Source: Marchantia polymorpha subsp. ruderalis (lineage: Eukaryota; Streptophyta; Marchantiopsida; Marchantiales; Marchantiaceae). From it: DNA of 64,000 nucleotides. Every line of letters begins with the position of its first letter. Positions within the stretch are counted from its first letter, which is position 1. Position numbers and translations under genes: made by a program. The DNA lies in NCBI GenBank assembly GCA_037833965.1, contig AP031356.1, forward strand, positions 2,378,501-2,442,500, written 5' to 3'. The notes under the pieces were generated by a model. It ran no database searches, had not been told where the DNA came from, and saw only the letters and a list, made by a program, of their open reading frames with translations. Below, one piece after another: positions 1 through 12,300 of the stretch.

Positions 1-1395
1 AATATACCGAAGGTTGTCAGTCGTAAGATGAGGAGATCAAAGCAGGCTATGATGATTCTGGAATGACACCCAGAAGCCCCTCAGTTGTAGAGAGGTAAAT
101 GCTCAACTTCAGCTTGTAGATGGTGTAAATTTGCCAGATTATATCAGTATCGAGTTGGTTAGTGAGGTTATTCACTCAGTGTATCCAATTACAAGAGATT
201 CTTTCCCTCGTGCAACAGGGGTGCAACGAATATCATTCTTTATTTCCCCTCTCTCCTCTTTAGGTGTTCACCACCCCGTGTTACTAGATTTCTGACTAGA
301 GAACATTAGATTTATTGAAAGGTACAGTTGGGGAGACGAAAGCGTGTTTCTCAGCGTACATGGGTCATTGTTTTTTGGCATATTTCAATTGTACGAATTA
401 TAAACAAATGCCAAATTGAAGGTGGAATTTCTGCCGACCTCAATTCTTATTCAAATCTTTCTGTCTTGATACGAGGTTGTCGTTGTGGAGACTGTGAAAT
501 AATGGGCTTTTGTGCTTTTGGTCCATGGCTTAAGATGCCCACAGTTTCCGTCTGGACAGTGTCGTCACCTGCATGTGGAATGGAAATTGTTTACGATTGA
601 GGAAGGTATGCTTGTGTTTTAATTGCGATCGAGAGTCTTCATTATTCTATAGATTTTTATCGCCAGCGAGAACTAGGAGATTATCAGTCCTATGCCTACA
701 ACAATATAAACTGAGAATTCCAAACTAACGATTCCAATTTCTCATCCAAATAGCATGAGTACAAATACTGTGATTTGGTACATGTTGCGCTCCTGTGCTT
801 ACTTTTAGATGGGATCAGATGTAAAATCGGAAGATGGGCGGGTACCATCAAACGGTGCAAGAATGAACAAAAACCAATGATTAAATTCGATTATTATGAA
901 TGAGAACTTATCTGTACATCACTTTTATATTTTAGATACGCTATTATAACTAAAATATGATTCTAAACAATAATTATAGGATAACAACTGACTTATTTTT
1001 TACTTCTGAAAGCTTTTTGCTTTATTTTTGCTTTCACTTAGTACAAACTCATCATGAATTTGTGTACCAATGTGTAGAACATTTTACAATCTATAAGTAT
1101 ACATTGTTGGTGAAATAAAATGTTGTGAATGCATCATTTGTTGATAAAGTTTTACAATTAGGCACTTTTGTTCTTTTGTACCTTCGAAACTTTTTGAGTT
1201 TTACTTTGTCTCAAGAATTATTGATTAGAGGTCTACTTGCTCGTTTCACTAAGTAATCAATTTACCCTCTTCCTACCTTATGATACTTTCTTAGTGATTT
1301 AATGTAATCTATAATGCATTCAAGCTTTTTCAATGAATTATTCTGTCATATCTCGACGGTTCCATCCCTTACGTTGCTGTCAGGATGTCATGGAT
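1..1395. other. intergenic, no gene seen
   Basis: AT-rich sequence with only short open frames that lack an ATG start and have no recognisable protein content. I see no tRNA, repeat array or transposon border here. Confidence 0.5.
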
Positions 1396-1396
1396 C

Positions 1397-1714
1397 TCAA
1401 CGATCATGGACTTCGGGATCGATGACTTCATCATCGATGACCTTCTCGGGGAGGCTCTTCTCAAATTTCTCCAAATCGTCGGGCAGCTCCAACTGGTCAG
1501 CGACTTTCTCTGTAGCTTTAGTGACGAATTCGGGAACATCGTCCTTGACCCTCTCCACTACATCTGTAGTGGCCCTCTGATTTCGGGAGTCGCTTCGTTC
1601 GAGACCACTGCCTTCTCTCCTCGCTCCCTCTACTCTTTGACTTGCTTCTGGGGTTTCAATTGTTTTGGGGTTTCGTGAGTTCGACGTCTTCCATCGTCTT
1701 GGGTGCGTCCGCAA
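1397..1714 (-). pseudogene. coding-like fragment, unknown protein
   Basis: An open frame of about 105 codons on the minus strand whose first possible start is TTG, with no ATG anywhere in it. It therefore reads as an internal exon or a relic rather than a whole gene. The second half is strongly acidic and amphipathic (residues about 48-105, with heptad-like spacing of Val/Leu and the string ELPDDLEKFEKSLPEK), which resembles real coding sequence more than noise. GC content rises over 1.4-2.0 kb relative to both sides. Farther upstream on the same strand, a short frame starting MKSSTCGFLGLAPKAR looks like the start of an organelle-targeting peptide, but it stops after 23 codons. I do not recognise the family. 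It may be a decayed gene or unspliced exons of a live one. Confidence 0.25.
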
Positions 1715-2241
1715 CCATTAAAGGAGGCGAGAACTTCACCTTCTGAAACGAAGTCAGCACATCCACCGACAAAGACAATCTTTACTTCTCATTGCTATTC
1801 GTGGCAGTGGGCGGTGACCCTTGCCTTCGGCGCCAGACCCAAGAAACCACATGTTGAGCTCTTCATCGTTTCTGCTCTTTTAGCTGATCAGGACATTCCC
1901 TACATCCTTCTTTCGAAGCGACAATGTCTGCCTTTACGGGCACTGCAGAAGCGCTCTCCTCTACTGCACGGTGCGTGCTTCCGAAGGTACACGATGAGCT
2001 GATCGAGAATAATTATCTCGTCATTGTTACTTTCCACAAAATTCTCGAGTTGCCTCTCTTTCCGATTTTGTTCTCGCTCCTTGCGTTCAGCTTCTCTCTT
2101 CTTGTAATCTTTGCGCCTTTGGATAACTTGTTGATCCTTCCATTGCTTTACCTATTCCAGGACTCCTCTTACTTAAATAAAAAATCCGCTTTCAACTCCT
2201 TCACTTCGTCCCTTAATAATTTGATATTGACAAAGACGTAA

Positions 2242-3829
2242 TCTTTACGTTGGATCAGGTAGTTTATTTGATAAATTTCAAATTTTTCTGGTGTGCATCG
2301 GTAACTAGTTTGAAATGAGGTATTGACGACTAGCAGATAAAAATACATTATAGTCTTTAAAGACTATAGATATGTAATTCATATACTCTTATTCCAAAAA
2401 AGAGTAGATTCAAACTTAATCTTATTTCTTTCCAATTTTTATTTTTTGGATAAGTAAGCTGTATGAAAATTTACAGATGATGATATTTAGTCAATAGTGA
2501 ATTGATGACAATGAACTTTCTTTTCTATGAAAGATCCAGACGGTTGAATGAGAGGTGAAGCTCAAATGACTCATATTGACAAGTAAAACTTTTCTTCAAA
2601 TATAACTGAAAGTGAAATTTATTATGATAAATCACAACTACCTATTGATTTCAAGGAGGAAATTTTCAAGTTAAGAAGAAAATTGAGCAGACTGGCAAAT
2701 TTTACACATGCTAGTTAATCAAAATCAAGCAAAATCATCTTGACGTGTTAAATGAGCTTATTCAGAGAAAAATTTAAAAATATGATATTTATCTTGATGA
2801 TTATGATATAATATTGATCTTAGAAGAAGACGAAACTCTTCATGCGATCAGTTTTTCAAAGTTTATTAGATAGATTTGAGTTAATGAGTAAAAAAAAAAG
2901 ATAGAATCATCGTCAATTATCTTGTGGTTTTCAGTTATTGATTGACAATAAGAATGTATATATCATCATATATTTCAAGTTTTTTTATCTAAAAAAATCT
3001 CTTTCATTAATTATCTAAGACTAAATGATTATTATCTTAGTGATTGATTGATGTGCTCTATCGAAAGATGAAAAAAAAAACATAAAAAAATAAGAAATTA
3101 AAAATAATAAAAATAACTGTGATGTTGAGCATGACAAAAAAATAAACGCTATAAATTCAATATCAGTAACAGTAAATTGTAGATCCATAAATAATTTTTT
3201 AATAAAATTTCAAATTAAAATTATTTTCAAAATAATTAATTTTATTAGAAAATAGTTAATACTTTATTTTCTAAATTTTTTTATTTCTCGTAGATAATAT
3301 ATATTTTATATATTTTTCATATATTATGACAATATTATAATTTTAATTAATTTTAAAAAATCAGAATTAAATATTTTTTGCAAAACTTCAAACATTTTTA
3401 AATTTGTATACATAGAAGCAATTAGAAATGATATTTCATAAATTTTAAATGCAAATTTAACTAGTGTATAGTCTATCTTACAAGTATAGAGTATTGTCAT
3501 ATACTTGAATCTATAGATAATTCAATATTATATCTTCAATTATTCATATTTAATCCATATAATATTAATATTATAAAATATATTTTATTTAGAGAAAAAT
3601 GAATTTTCATTATCGCTAGACTCCATCATCACATTATCTCAATTGATTGATTTCATATAAAATGCTAGCTAGTGCTCTTTGTAAAAACTATGAACACAAT
3701 AGTAGAATATTTTCCCCAATATCTGGACGAATCAATTTTTTAAAATCAAAGCTATATATGATATGCATGTTAAGTATTTTTTTATATAATAATTATAATT
3801 AATTTTTACTAGCTATAAATCAACTTCAA
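2242..3829. other. AT-rich intergenic
   Basis: Very AT-rich stretch with many poly-A and poly-T runs and no open frame of note. Nothing further can be supported up to the LTR element border. Confidence 0.6.
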
Positions 3830-3834
3830 GTTTT
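3830..3834 (+). repeat. target-site duplication, left copy (GTTTT)
   Basis: The five bases directly before the 5' LTR are GTTTT, repeated exactly after the 3' LTR at 7725-7729. This is the footprint left by an integrase. Confidence 0.85.
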
Positions 3835-4052
3835 TGTTGAGATTAACTCCAGTTATGGAGTAACCTCGGGTTCTAGCTAGGACGTTCGCCTTCGTTGGTA
3901 ATAAATATTTCAGTTTCACATATACGAAGAGACTCTTTTTCAAAGAGAAAAACCTGAAATAAAGTGCTGCATGTTCTTGGTGGACGTACCCCGTTAGAAG
4001 GAGTGGATTTTGTCTCGAGTGTTTTTTGTCACTTGTGTGTCTTGACGTTACA
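3835..4052 (+). repeat. 5' LTR
   Basis: It is 218 bp, starts TGTTGAGATTAACTCC and ends GACGTTACA. It aligns along its length to 7491-7724 (shared landmarks include ACGAAGAGACTCTTTTTCA and TTGTCTCGAGTG) and more distantly to 62850-63116. An AATAAATA box near 3900 could serve as a TATA element. Confidence 0.85.
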
Positions 4053-4054
4053 AA

Positions 4055-4065
4055 TGGTATCAGAG
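4055..4065 (+). other. primer-binding site (tRNA-iMet type)
   Basis: TGGTATCAGAG begins two bases after the LTR end. This is the standard complement of the initiator tRNA-Met 3' end used by plant copia elements to prime minus-strand cDNA. Confidence 0.85.
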
Positions 4066-5549
4066 TAAGTTCTGGTTTGGAATCTATGTCAGAGCGTGAA
4101 TTTTTATATTTGTGACATGTTTTTTGCTATTGACAATGTTTTAATGATAGATTTTTTCCTGTAAACGATTATCATGATTATTATGACAGTGTCTTTTTAG
4201 AGTGGTATTTTGCGTTCAAGAAACAACCAACCTGATTTGGTTGTGATAAAAAATTCAATAGTGTTTTTGACGGTTTTCTGATGAAATTTTGTCACCAGAA
4301 TTTTGAGACTACAATGACGTTGTTCTCATTTCGTTTTCTTAGGTTCCTCATAGCCGAAAGGCAGATTTCTGTTTGGAGCTGAATATGCACGTAGCCAGAA
4401 CTCTAGATCATTTTTAACTCTTTCGAAGATTTGTAAGAGATTGAGCCCAACAAAGAATGACCAGAATTACATGGTGGTTTCTCTCCACTTTCCTGAATTT
4501 TGGCACGGACTGTCGTATCAGATCCCGTGAGGTTAACCGAGAGGGTCACATCCTGTTTATTATCAGTTGTGTTCTGAAGTGGTGTCTCAGACAGACAGGT
4601 AGAGAAAGTGCTCTGTAGTGCCTACTTGGTATTCTGAACCCGTGTCTTCTGATATAGTAATTGTGGAGAGACCTCGAGAAGAGAGATCAAATGCTTCCGT
4701 TTGAAGATTAACGGAGACCTGACGCTGATTGTTAGGACTACTTCCTTGTGTGAAAAGCGTGGTTTGTGTGATTATCAGTGGTGTTTGTGGTTCAGTTTGA
4801 CAATAGTCGGAGAGATGTAGGTTGGCAACTGCGTGATCAAGATTAAAGTCAAAGAAGGAACTACTGCTTAGCATTTTCCAAGAAACCGTGACAAATGCGT
4901 AGATTTAAATTCCAATCCGGGAACCTCAATTATATAACGAGTTGCAATACTGAAGTTTCGCCACCAAGACGAGAGAAACCTGAACGCTGTTCACTGTTAC
5001 ATTCCAGAAATTGGATATACTAATTCATCGTATTTGTGGGCCAAGCTAATCCCTATCTACACAGAGAGATTAGTCATTAACAGGAAGCTCCATTAGTGAC
5101 ACCTAGGAGTTCTTGCTTTTCTTTCATCTCTTTGTTCAAATTAGGTCAGATTTCAGCAAAGCGGACCTGTCAAAGAATACAACTAGCTTTTTGATTGCTT
5201 CTGATTTTGCGACGGATTCGTGAGTTTGGTGATGGAAGCAGAATTCAAACACGGTTAGAAATTGTACATAAGGTATGGCTGTTTCCACGGGTTAGTGGAT
5301 TGCTTTCTCTTCTCCGGATTTCTCCTATAGCTTCTTTCGGATTTCTTCAGTCGGACCAGGTCAGAGCGCAAACAAGTTCGGGAGAGAATTTATTGAGACT
5401 TCATGGAACGCAAAGCCAGCCGATGGTCAAACTACAGTTGGAGGTCAAGCGCTGAAAATCCGAGGCAGAAGGCGGAAGGCAGAAGAGAATTCACTGAAAA
5501 GAAATCGTTTAGCAGATCGAATTAATCCAATTTCGAGAGGAGCTTCGAA

Positions 5550-5960
5550 GCAAAAATCTGCACATTCGACCTCACTGACATGAAAGTCGCGAACGCGAAT
5601 GCAAAGGAGTGAGTGAATGCATGTGGACGAGGGCCGTCGAGAGCGCACCAAAGCACACAGACGAGTAGCAGACGTGCGCGGGCCAGATGGTGATGCGCGC
5701 AGACGCATAGAGCGGTAGCACGCGGACGAAGGCGCGAGAGGCTTAGCGGCGTAGTGCCAGCGGGCCGTGAGATGCGAACACCCCTTTTCTTCGTCCTCCA
5801 AGGCAGGACACGGTGACTGGCCCGTGGCGGAGTGTCCTCGCCCCGCCCGCCGCGTGGCAAGGCAGAGAAGCAGGGCCAAACCGCCCCATTTCTCCTGCGT
5901 GGTGTGGCAGGCTAGAGCGGCCCCGCAGATCAGCTTGCGGCGGTGACCAAGCACGAACGT
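5550..5960. other. GC-rich block inside the LTR element
   Basis: Composition changes sharply from AT-rich flanks to a CG-dinucleotide-rich block. Long frames appear on the minus strand (for example 5954 to 5445), but they overlap each other in several phases and resemble nothing I know, as expected when GC richness suppresses stops. It may be a captured host fragment. Confidence 0.4.
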
Positions 5961-6780
5961 AGTCAGTCAACCACTGTCGTTGGGGTAATTGTAGTCGGCC
6001 AAGCAAACCATGGTCAAATGAACAACCATGGTAGACGGGCAACCGTTGTCAATGGGCATTTGACGATGATTGCCAATAATCATCGGCACCCGTTCATAGT
6101 TGACGGTGACGGTTGCGATGACAACGACAGTGAGTTGTGAGTGATTGTACATAGTCGACGGATACAGATGATTGTGACGATCCGTAGTTGACTATGACGG
6201 TGAATTGTGGTCAACGGTGACAGTTGAGGAAGACGGTAACGGATAGTCGCGCGCGCAATAAGTCGCAGACAAAGATGACGGTCGCGAGCGCAGTTAGTCA
6301 CGGGCGATGATGAAGACTAGTCACGGATGACAGCAAGTCGCAGACGCAGTAAGTCACAGACGACATAAAGAGTTAATCGCGGATGCAATGACTCATGTAC
6401 GACGTTGAGTATCAGTCATGGATGACAGAAAATTGCGGACGCAATTAGACGCAAAAGGTTAAGTAATAGGCTTGTAAGTCGTGGACAACGATAATGATCA
6501 ATCGCGGACGACGGTGAGTATCAATCACGGGTGACAGTTAATCATGGTCGATGTAAGTCGTGAACCACCATAATGGTCAATCGCATGCGACGGTGAGGGA
6601 TAATCACTAATGTAGTAAGTTGTGGATGACGGTTTTGATAAGTCGCGGACGCAGTCTGTTGTGTGTGAAGATTTCAATAAGTCGCGGACGCAATCTGTTG
6701 TGTGGGAAGATTTCAATAAGTCACAGGCGACGATAGTGGATAGTCACTAGCGACAGTTAGTCGCAGGCACTGTAGATTGC
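5960..6780. repeat. degenerate satellite-like repeats inside the LTR element
   Basis: About 800 bp are built from imperfect copies of a short motif family around AGTCGCGGACG and GATGACGGTGAGT, repeated many times with irregular spacing. The clearest part is the 39-bp array at 6641-6757. No coding potential is apparent. Confidence 0.7.
6641..6757 (+). repeat. 39-bp tandem repeat, about three copies
   Basis: Units start with AGTCGCGGACG or a variant at 6641, 6680 and 6719, exactly 39 bp apart. The first two are near identical and the third is diverged. Confidence 0.8.
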
Positions 6781-6901
6781 AAGGATCTTGTTAGAAGGTG
6801 TATGTCTTTCAATGAACCCAATTCATTGAAAGAGTGGGAGAATTTTCAAGATCCCCGTACGCACAAGTGAAAATTTTTGCTCACGAATATGAGTGTGGGA
6901 G

Positions 6902-6933
6902 ATTTTGATCATTATGTGATTAATGATCAAAAT
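6902..6933. repeat. perfect 13-bp inverted repeat (hairpin)
   Basis: ATTTTGATCATTA and its exact complement TAATGATCAAAAT are separated by six bases. A second, diverged copy of the segment lies 57 bp downstream (from 6961), so the hairpin unit is itself part of a direct repeat. Confidence 0.8.
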
Positions 6934-7160
6934 GAGCGTCGGTATAAACTTGTGGAGGAGTTTGATCATTATGTAATTGATAATCAAAATGAGCACCGGT
7001 ACAATGGAGCATAACGATAACAGGTACTTCATTAGACAAGAGTGTCAGAGAAAATAATCGTTGTACAAAGTTATTGCTTTGTAGAGTTCTAGACGATAAT
7101 ATGCTACCATGCAAATTGTGCATGGGGAACTCAGGTAAAGTTTGATAGCATAATATTTTT

Positions 7161-7405
7161 AGTTATCTCTTTATATATTTACTTTATCTTGTGATAGTTA
7201 CGGTTTAGTTCTAGTTATATCTTGTGTAAAGAGTAATTTTGTATTAGGGTTCTTTCTTTCTTTCATTCAAAATATTTATATAGGTTATTAGATCTTTGTT
7301 CCTTCTATGCTAGCAGGTTTTGTAGTTATCTCTTTATATTATTACTATACCATGTTATAGTTACAGCTTAGTTCTAGTTAACTCTTGTGCAAAATAATAC
7401 CTTGT
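7161..7405 (+). repeat. direct repeat of about 80 bp near the 3' LTR
   Basis: A segment starting AGTTATCTCTTTATAT at 7161 recurs at 7324, 163 bp away, and is followed in both copies by similar text including TAGTTCTAGTTA. It lies in the 3' part of the element interior. Confidence 0.7.
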
Positions 7406-7479
7406 GTTCGGATCTGTGTATAACTTTCCGCGGAATAATAATGTAGGTTACAGAGGATACTGTTTCCTTAACAAGAGTT

Positions 7480-7490
7480 AATGGGGAGAT
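7480..7490 (+). other. polypurine tract
   Basis: AATGGGGAGA directly precedes the 3' LTR, in the position of the plus-strand priming tract of LTR elements. Confidence 0.75.
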
Positions 7491-7724
7491 TGTTGAGGTT
7501 AACTCAAATCAAGGAGTAATCTTGGGTTCTAGTTAAATATAGGACGGTCTTCTTAACTGGGGATAAATATCTCGGCTTCACATGTACGAAGAGACTCTTT
7601 TTCATAGTGAGAGACCTGAAGTAATGTGCTACATGTTCCCGGTGGACATAACACCTTCGAAGTAATGAATCATATTATATCTTGTCTCGAGTGTTTATAG
7701 TTACTTGTGTGTTTTGACGATACA
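7491..7724 (+). repeat. 3' LTR
   Basis: It is 234 bp, starts TGTTGAGGTTAACTC and ends GACGATACA. It is the partner of 3835-4052 with several small insertions. A GATAAATATC box lies near 7560. Confidence 0.85.
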
Positions 7725-7729
7725 GTTTT
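7725..7729 (+). repeat. target-site duplication, right copy (GTTTT)
   Basis: Exact match to the five bases before the 5' LTR. Confidence 0.85.
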
Positions 7730-9370
7730 ATGTTGTCGATCAAGGTTCATTTCTTGTGATTAGCATTCTTTAAGTTGAATTGAATTTTTTATTTAGTATT
7801 GTATGAGTAAATAAATTTTATCAATAAAAAATATTTTATTCTATCAAATATATTTTGAAATAAAAACATGGTTTTGAATGAAGAGGTATAGAAAATTATG
7901 CATTTCATTACAAACATATCAAAATAAAATATGTTTAACCATGAACAAGTATAAAGTTTTACAATCTTTCACAAATATGTCAAATTTTATATTCATTTTT
8001 TTGTAACTTCAAGTTTAAGCTTATCACTAAAAAAAATAAAATCTTATTCTCTTCAAACTTTTATGATATAGATTTGAAATAACCTTAAAATAAGTTTGTA
8101 TTGATGAGTTGCTTTTAAACGATTAGTTTGAATCTAACTAAGTACAAAATTGTGACCTTCTTGTTGAATCTAGTATCTAAAATAAATTCTAAACATCACC
8201 ATATATTTTATGTAATTAAATAAATTTTATTAATTATTTTTAATTCATATATAGTTTCAAGTAACTTTAATGCTAGAAATATAAAACAACAAATTCTTTG
8301 CATATCCTTCATCTTGTTTTGATTATTGTGGTCATAATCACAACTCTACTTATCTAGGAAGATTCATTCCTTTTAAGATTTATTACATGTATGATATGTA
8401 ATAATCGTTATTGAAACCATAATGAACCATTTTCAAATCAAAAAATTATAAAACATAAGATTTTCTTTAATCTACATCTTACTGCTTCCAAACAAAATAT
8501 ACAAATCACCTAACTTTTGGGAATGTGTATATGTTGTCTGTATTCACATCTCTTTGAAATAATCATTTAAAATTATTTTAATGAAGTGTGTAAAACTTCA
8601 TGATATGGCAAACATCACGTACCTATCATAAATGTTTTGAATTCTAATATATATTAAATAATATATATTTAAATGAATAATTGAAAATTCGCTAGACACT
8701 CATAGAATAATGTCATGTTCACATGTTAAAAATAACTATGTGGATGGTGGAATGAAGATATTAAAAATAAAAATACGAATTGATACAAGTCAAAAAATGT
8801 TAAAACAAGATGGAGGAATAATTCAAACGATGGCATACATAAGTCAGCACTTGTAATACAAAGAATTAGCAAACATATTAAGAATGTGAATATTATTTAA
8901 GTGATATAAATATTTCATCACATTCAAAATTATAAATTTTTTTTATTTAACTAAAAAGTTACTTTTATATAATATCATTTGTATATTAAGAAAAAAAATT
9001 CACTCCAATGACATAGGGTAATTACATTGTCTAAAATCTTACATTTTTCACATACATCCATGTTGAAATACGACAAAATTCATTTATTTATCAAAAGTGT
9101 TAGAATGCAAAATTGGCAAAAAAAATATTGTAGCAAATATAATCAATCAAATTCAAAGTTTTATTCAGATGAGATTGTCAGTGCTATTTGTCTCTGTGAC
9201 ATATGATGATATATAATTTGGTGATATCAAAAAAACCTGTGTTTTGTACATCAAAGCATTTTGATTGTGATAGAATGTGGATAATGTTAAATCACACAAA
9301 GAACTTAGATGATTAATCGTGGGATATAATCTGCGTACTGAGGTTGCACTGTAAGAGAAGAATTCATATG
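7730..9370. other. AT-rich intergenic
   Basis: Extremely AT-rich with dense stops in all frames. No gene, RNA or transposon border is recognised. Confidence 0.6.
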
Positions 9371-9371
9371 C

Positions 9372-9395
9372 AATATATATATATATATATATATA
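9372..9395. repeat. (AT)n microsatellite
   Basis: About twelve uninterrupted AT units. Confidence 0.9.
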
Positions 9396-9399
9396 GATG

Positions 9400-12300
9400 A
9401 AAGTAACACATTCCGCCATGGCTTGCAGATCAATAAAGTAAAGTGTATTACATTAATTGTTCTTCAAACATACAAAGTGATAGTGAAATGACTAATTAGA
9501 TTCATGCTGGAATTTAGAGAACCAATGCTAGTGAGTTCATAGGAGTACCGATTTAGTGTGGGCTTGGTTCGGTGTCTTTGGCGTGCCAGAACTATGCAGT
9601 TCTCAAATCGGTTTTGTCACGATAGAAAGGAGTTCAGTACGTTACATGCGGGACTCCACGAGAGAAGTGGGATGAAACTGCCACACGCATGAGAGGGAAC
9701 AGCTTCGGTGGAAAACTTCTGCTCACAAGAGTAAGTGACTGACAAGCACCTGTCACAGACACAACATCTCGATACGAGAATTTACGTCAAAGGATTGTTC
9801 CTTTCATGTCATAAGGCTCGTCGGTGAATGTAGTTTCATTGATCTGATTGTGGCCAACGTGGACAGCAATCCTTACAGAACATTCCTGTGATGATCGTTT
9901 CGACAACTGGAGCAAGCATGCATTGTAAACTGTTGGGTGACAGTAGTTTCCTACCTCAAAGATCTGACAGAAGCACATCTTCCTGATACTCTTGAAATTG
10001 TCCACTTCCACATTGAGCTGAGTCATGTGACAACGTTGTACGTCCCATCTCCAACTCATTTGGTTCTCCGTGTGATCGTCGTTTCCGGTTGAAAAGCGAA
10101 GGCCGTAGCAGTTGCAGAGAACTAATTGGTTTATCCCAAGGCGAGGAACTCTGGTGCCTTCCCACCTTGATCAACTTCGAGAAAAATGCGGGTCTAAACA
10201 AAGTCGTCGGTACGAATGAATCCTTTTGGCCCAAAGAGTTCCTGGACTCCAGTCTCCTTGTTGAATATTGTCATTATTGCACCCTCGTAGCCGAGTCCCC
10301 ACGTCTACCCATCCAGGGCTGACCCCTAGAATCACAGCCGTGATTCAGAAGCTGACATAAAACAGCATTGGGAGTGATGAAAGGAAGCCATGTGCTGAAC
10401 AAGCAAACTTGAAGATCGGATGTTTCGGTGAAGGATGAGACAAATCATAGCACGATGTAAGACGGGCACCCGATTATATCTCACGATTAGAATGCCAGTC
10501 TCCTCGTTGAGTAAATTCACAACAAGCCCTTGGCTATCGGTGTACAGAATATCCACACATCATCGACGTTTCCTCCAGGGCGAGTTTGGCCATCTTTTGG
10601 ATCGGGCTTCTGTATATACATTCTTGAAAATACCCGACTTTGTAATTGCATTGAGACTTTGTTTGGCGTCCTTGCCGGTGAGCTCTTGCCGATATTTTTT
10701 CTCAAATCCTGCAGGATTGTTTTCCCACAGCTATGATCTTTATTGATGAAGGTTCTTCACACAAGGTTTTCCTCAAACATTGCTTCTCTTCTTCAAGAAC
10801 TAATACAAATGATCAGACTCTTTCGGCGTATGTGAAGAAGGTCATTCTTTCGCTAGCTCCAGCTCGAGACATATGTGTTCTGCAACTTTTTAAAACCTTT
10901 TGACCACCTGGTAGGTCGGAATCCAACTGAAGATCGACACGCTTTGCTGGAAGAATTTGCTTGCCATCTGAGTTCCTGCATGCATCGAAGGATTATTTCT
11001 GCTGTCGCAGAAGATGCAGTGAGTTCTTAATGTTAATGAAGGTCTTTTCTTCTTGACGAGAATCACGCGTCATGATAATATATAGATTTTCCCTTTGGAG
11101 CTTCCTTACTACATCCGAATCGCTGGCCCTACCCTTGAATTCAATCGACTCATTCAACTCAATTAACGATGTATACTTGCTACCTTGCCATGCTTTGTCT
11201 GATGGGGAAGCCTCTGATCGAGTTGTTTGAATGAGTCGCCATCGCTGAAGATCGTGACAAAGGAGTAGTGCCTAAAAAGTTTGTACTTCACAAATGTAAA
11301 GACTTAAAGCGGAGAAAATGAGCCATCGCAGCTGCAGAGTCCAATATGCCAGTCTTATGAAAACGAATTCTGCGACTTCAATAAATATGACGTGAAGCAG
11401 TCGAGCCACACTTGCAGAAGCTGCAAGAAGCTGTGGACTGTGGGAGGAGTCATTCGGAGAAAGAACAAGAGAAAAGCTTTAGAACATGTGGAAGAGAAGA
11501 TCGTGATTGTCAAGGACGAAGAATGTAGCCCTCCGAGGACCTGAACATCAACGTGATCGACCTCATGGTCATCCTCACGGATTTCCAACGGTCCAAAACA
11601 TCAAAATCCACCACGAAAACCACTGTCAGCTTGAGCAGCCGAGGGGTCAGTAACTGAAAACTTTCAGAAGGTCCACAATTCCTTCAGTTCCGGATGATAG
11701 ATTTTTTCTCATCCTTCAGCCATTCTGTAACTGCAAACTGCTGTATTTAAAGCTCTCAGCAACTATCTGTCCATTCTCTCTGGTGATGACCAGTCACCCA
11801 CCGCTGATCTGCAGTTAGATATGAATTCATTGTATTTAATGAATTCTGGGATTTGATTTGATCTACTGGTGATGACCAAGCTTCAGATCTCTCGAGACAG
11901 GAGCATCGAAAGTTCTTGGAGTTTATTCCCACTCTTAGAGTTCCAGATGTTCAAGTCGTTATTCCTAAACCTTCGTGGTTACTGTATGAGCATTCAATTG
12001 TTTCGTTGTGTCATTTTTTTATAGTGTATATATTTACTACTTTATTTACTATGAAGTATTTATCTAAAAAAATTCATTAAAATTTTACAAATAGATCAAA
12101 ATACTCCATCGAAACTGTACACAATCAAAGCCTAACGAGTGATCACTACATAACATCATCTAGAATATTAATTTTGTAAATACAATACACTATGTTGATC
12201 AATACATTATCTAACCTAAAATACTTGAATCAGATGTGAGAAGAAGATATCCCTTCGAGCAGTAGACAAGAGTTGCGACGATGAGACCATCTCCAACAGC

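Larger units (their letters stand above)
3835..7724 (+). mobile_element. non-autonomous copia-like LTR retrotransposon (LARD-like)
   Basis: A complete element of 3890 bp with all borders visible: two related LTRs, each starting TGTTGA and ending TACA, a perfect 5-bp target duplication (GTTTT), a primer-binding site just inside the left LTR and a purine-rich tract just before the right LTR. The primer site TGGTATCAGAG matches the usual initiator tRNA-Met type of plant Ty1/copia elements. The 3.4-kb interior has no gag, protease, integrase, reverse transcriptase or RNase H frame on either strand. It contains instead a GC-rich block, degenerate short tandem repeats, a hairpin and direct repeats. 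The LTRs differ at roughly a fifth of positions by eye, so the insertion is old. Such coding-free large elements are mobilised in trans by autonomous relatives; that this one was is inference. Confidence 0.85.

Noticed and set aside
5445..6042. Long minus-strand frames (up to 169 codons) in the LTR element interior
   Set aside because: They overlap in several phases within a GC-rich block, have no recognisable domain, and are best explained by few stops in GC-rich DNA.
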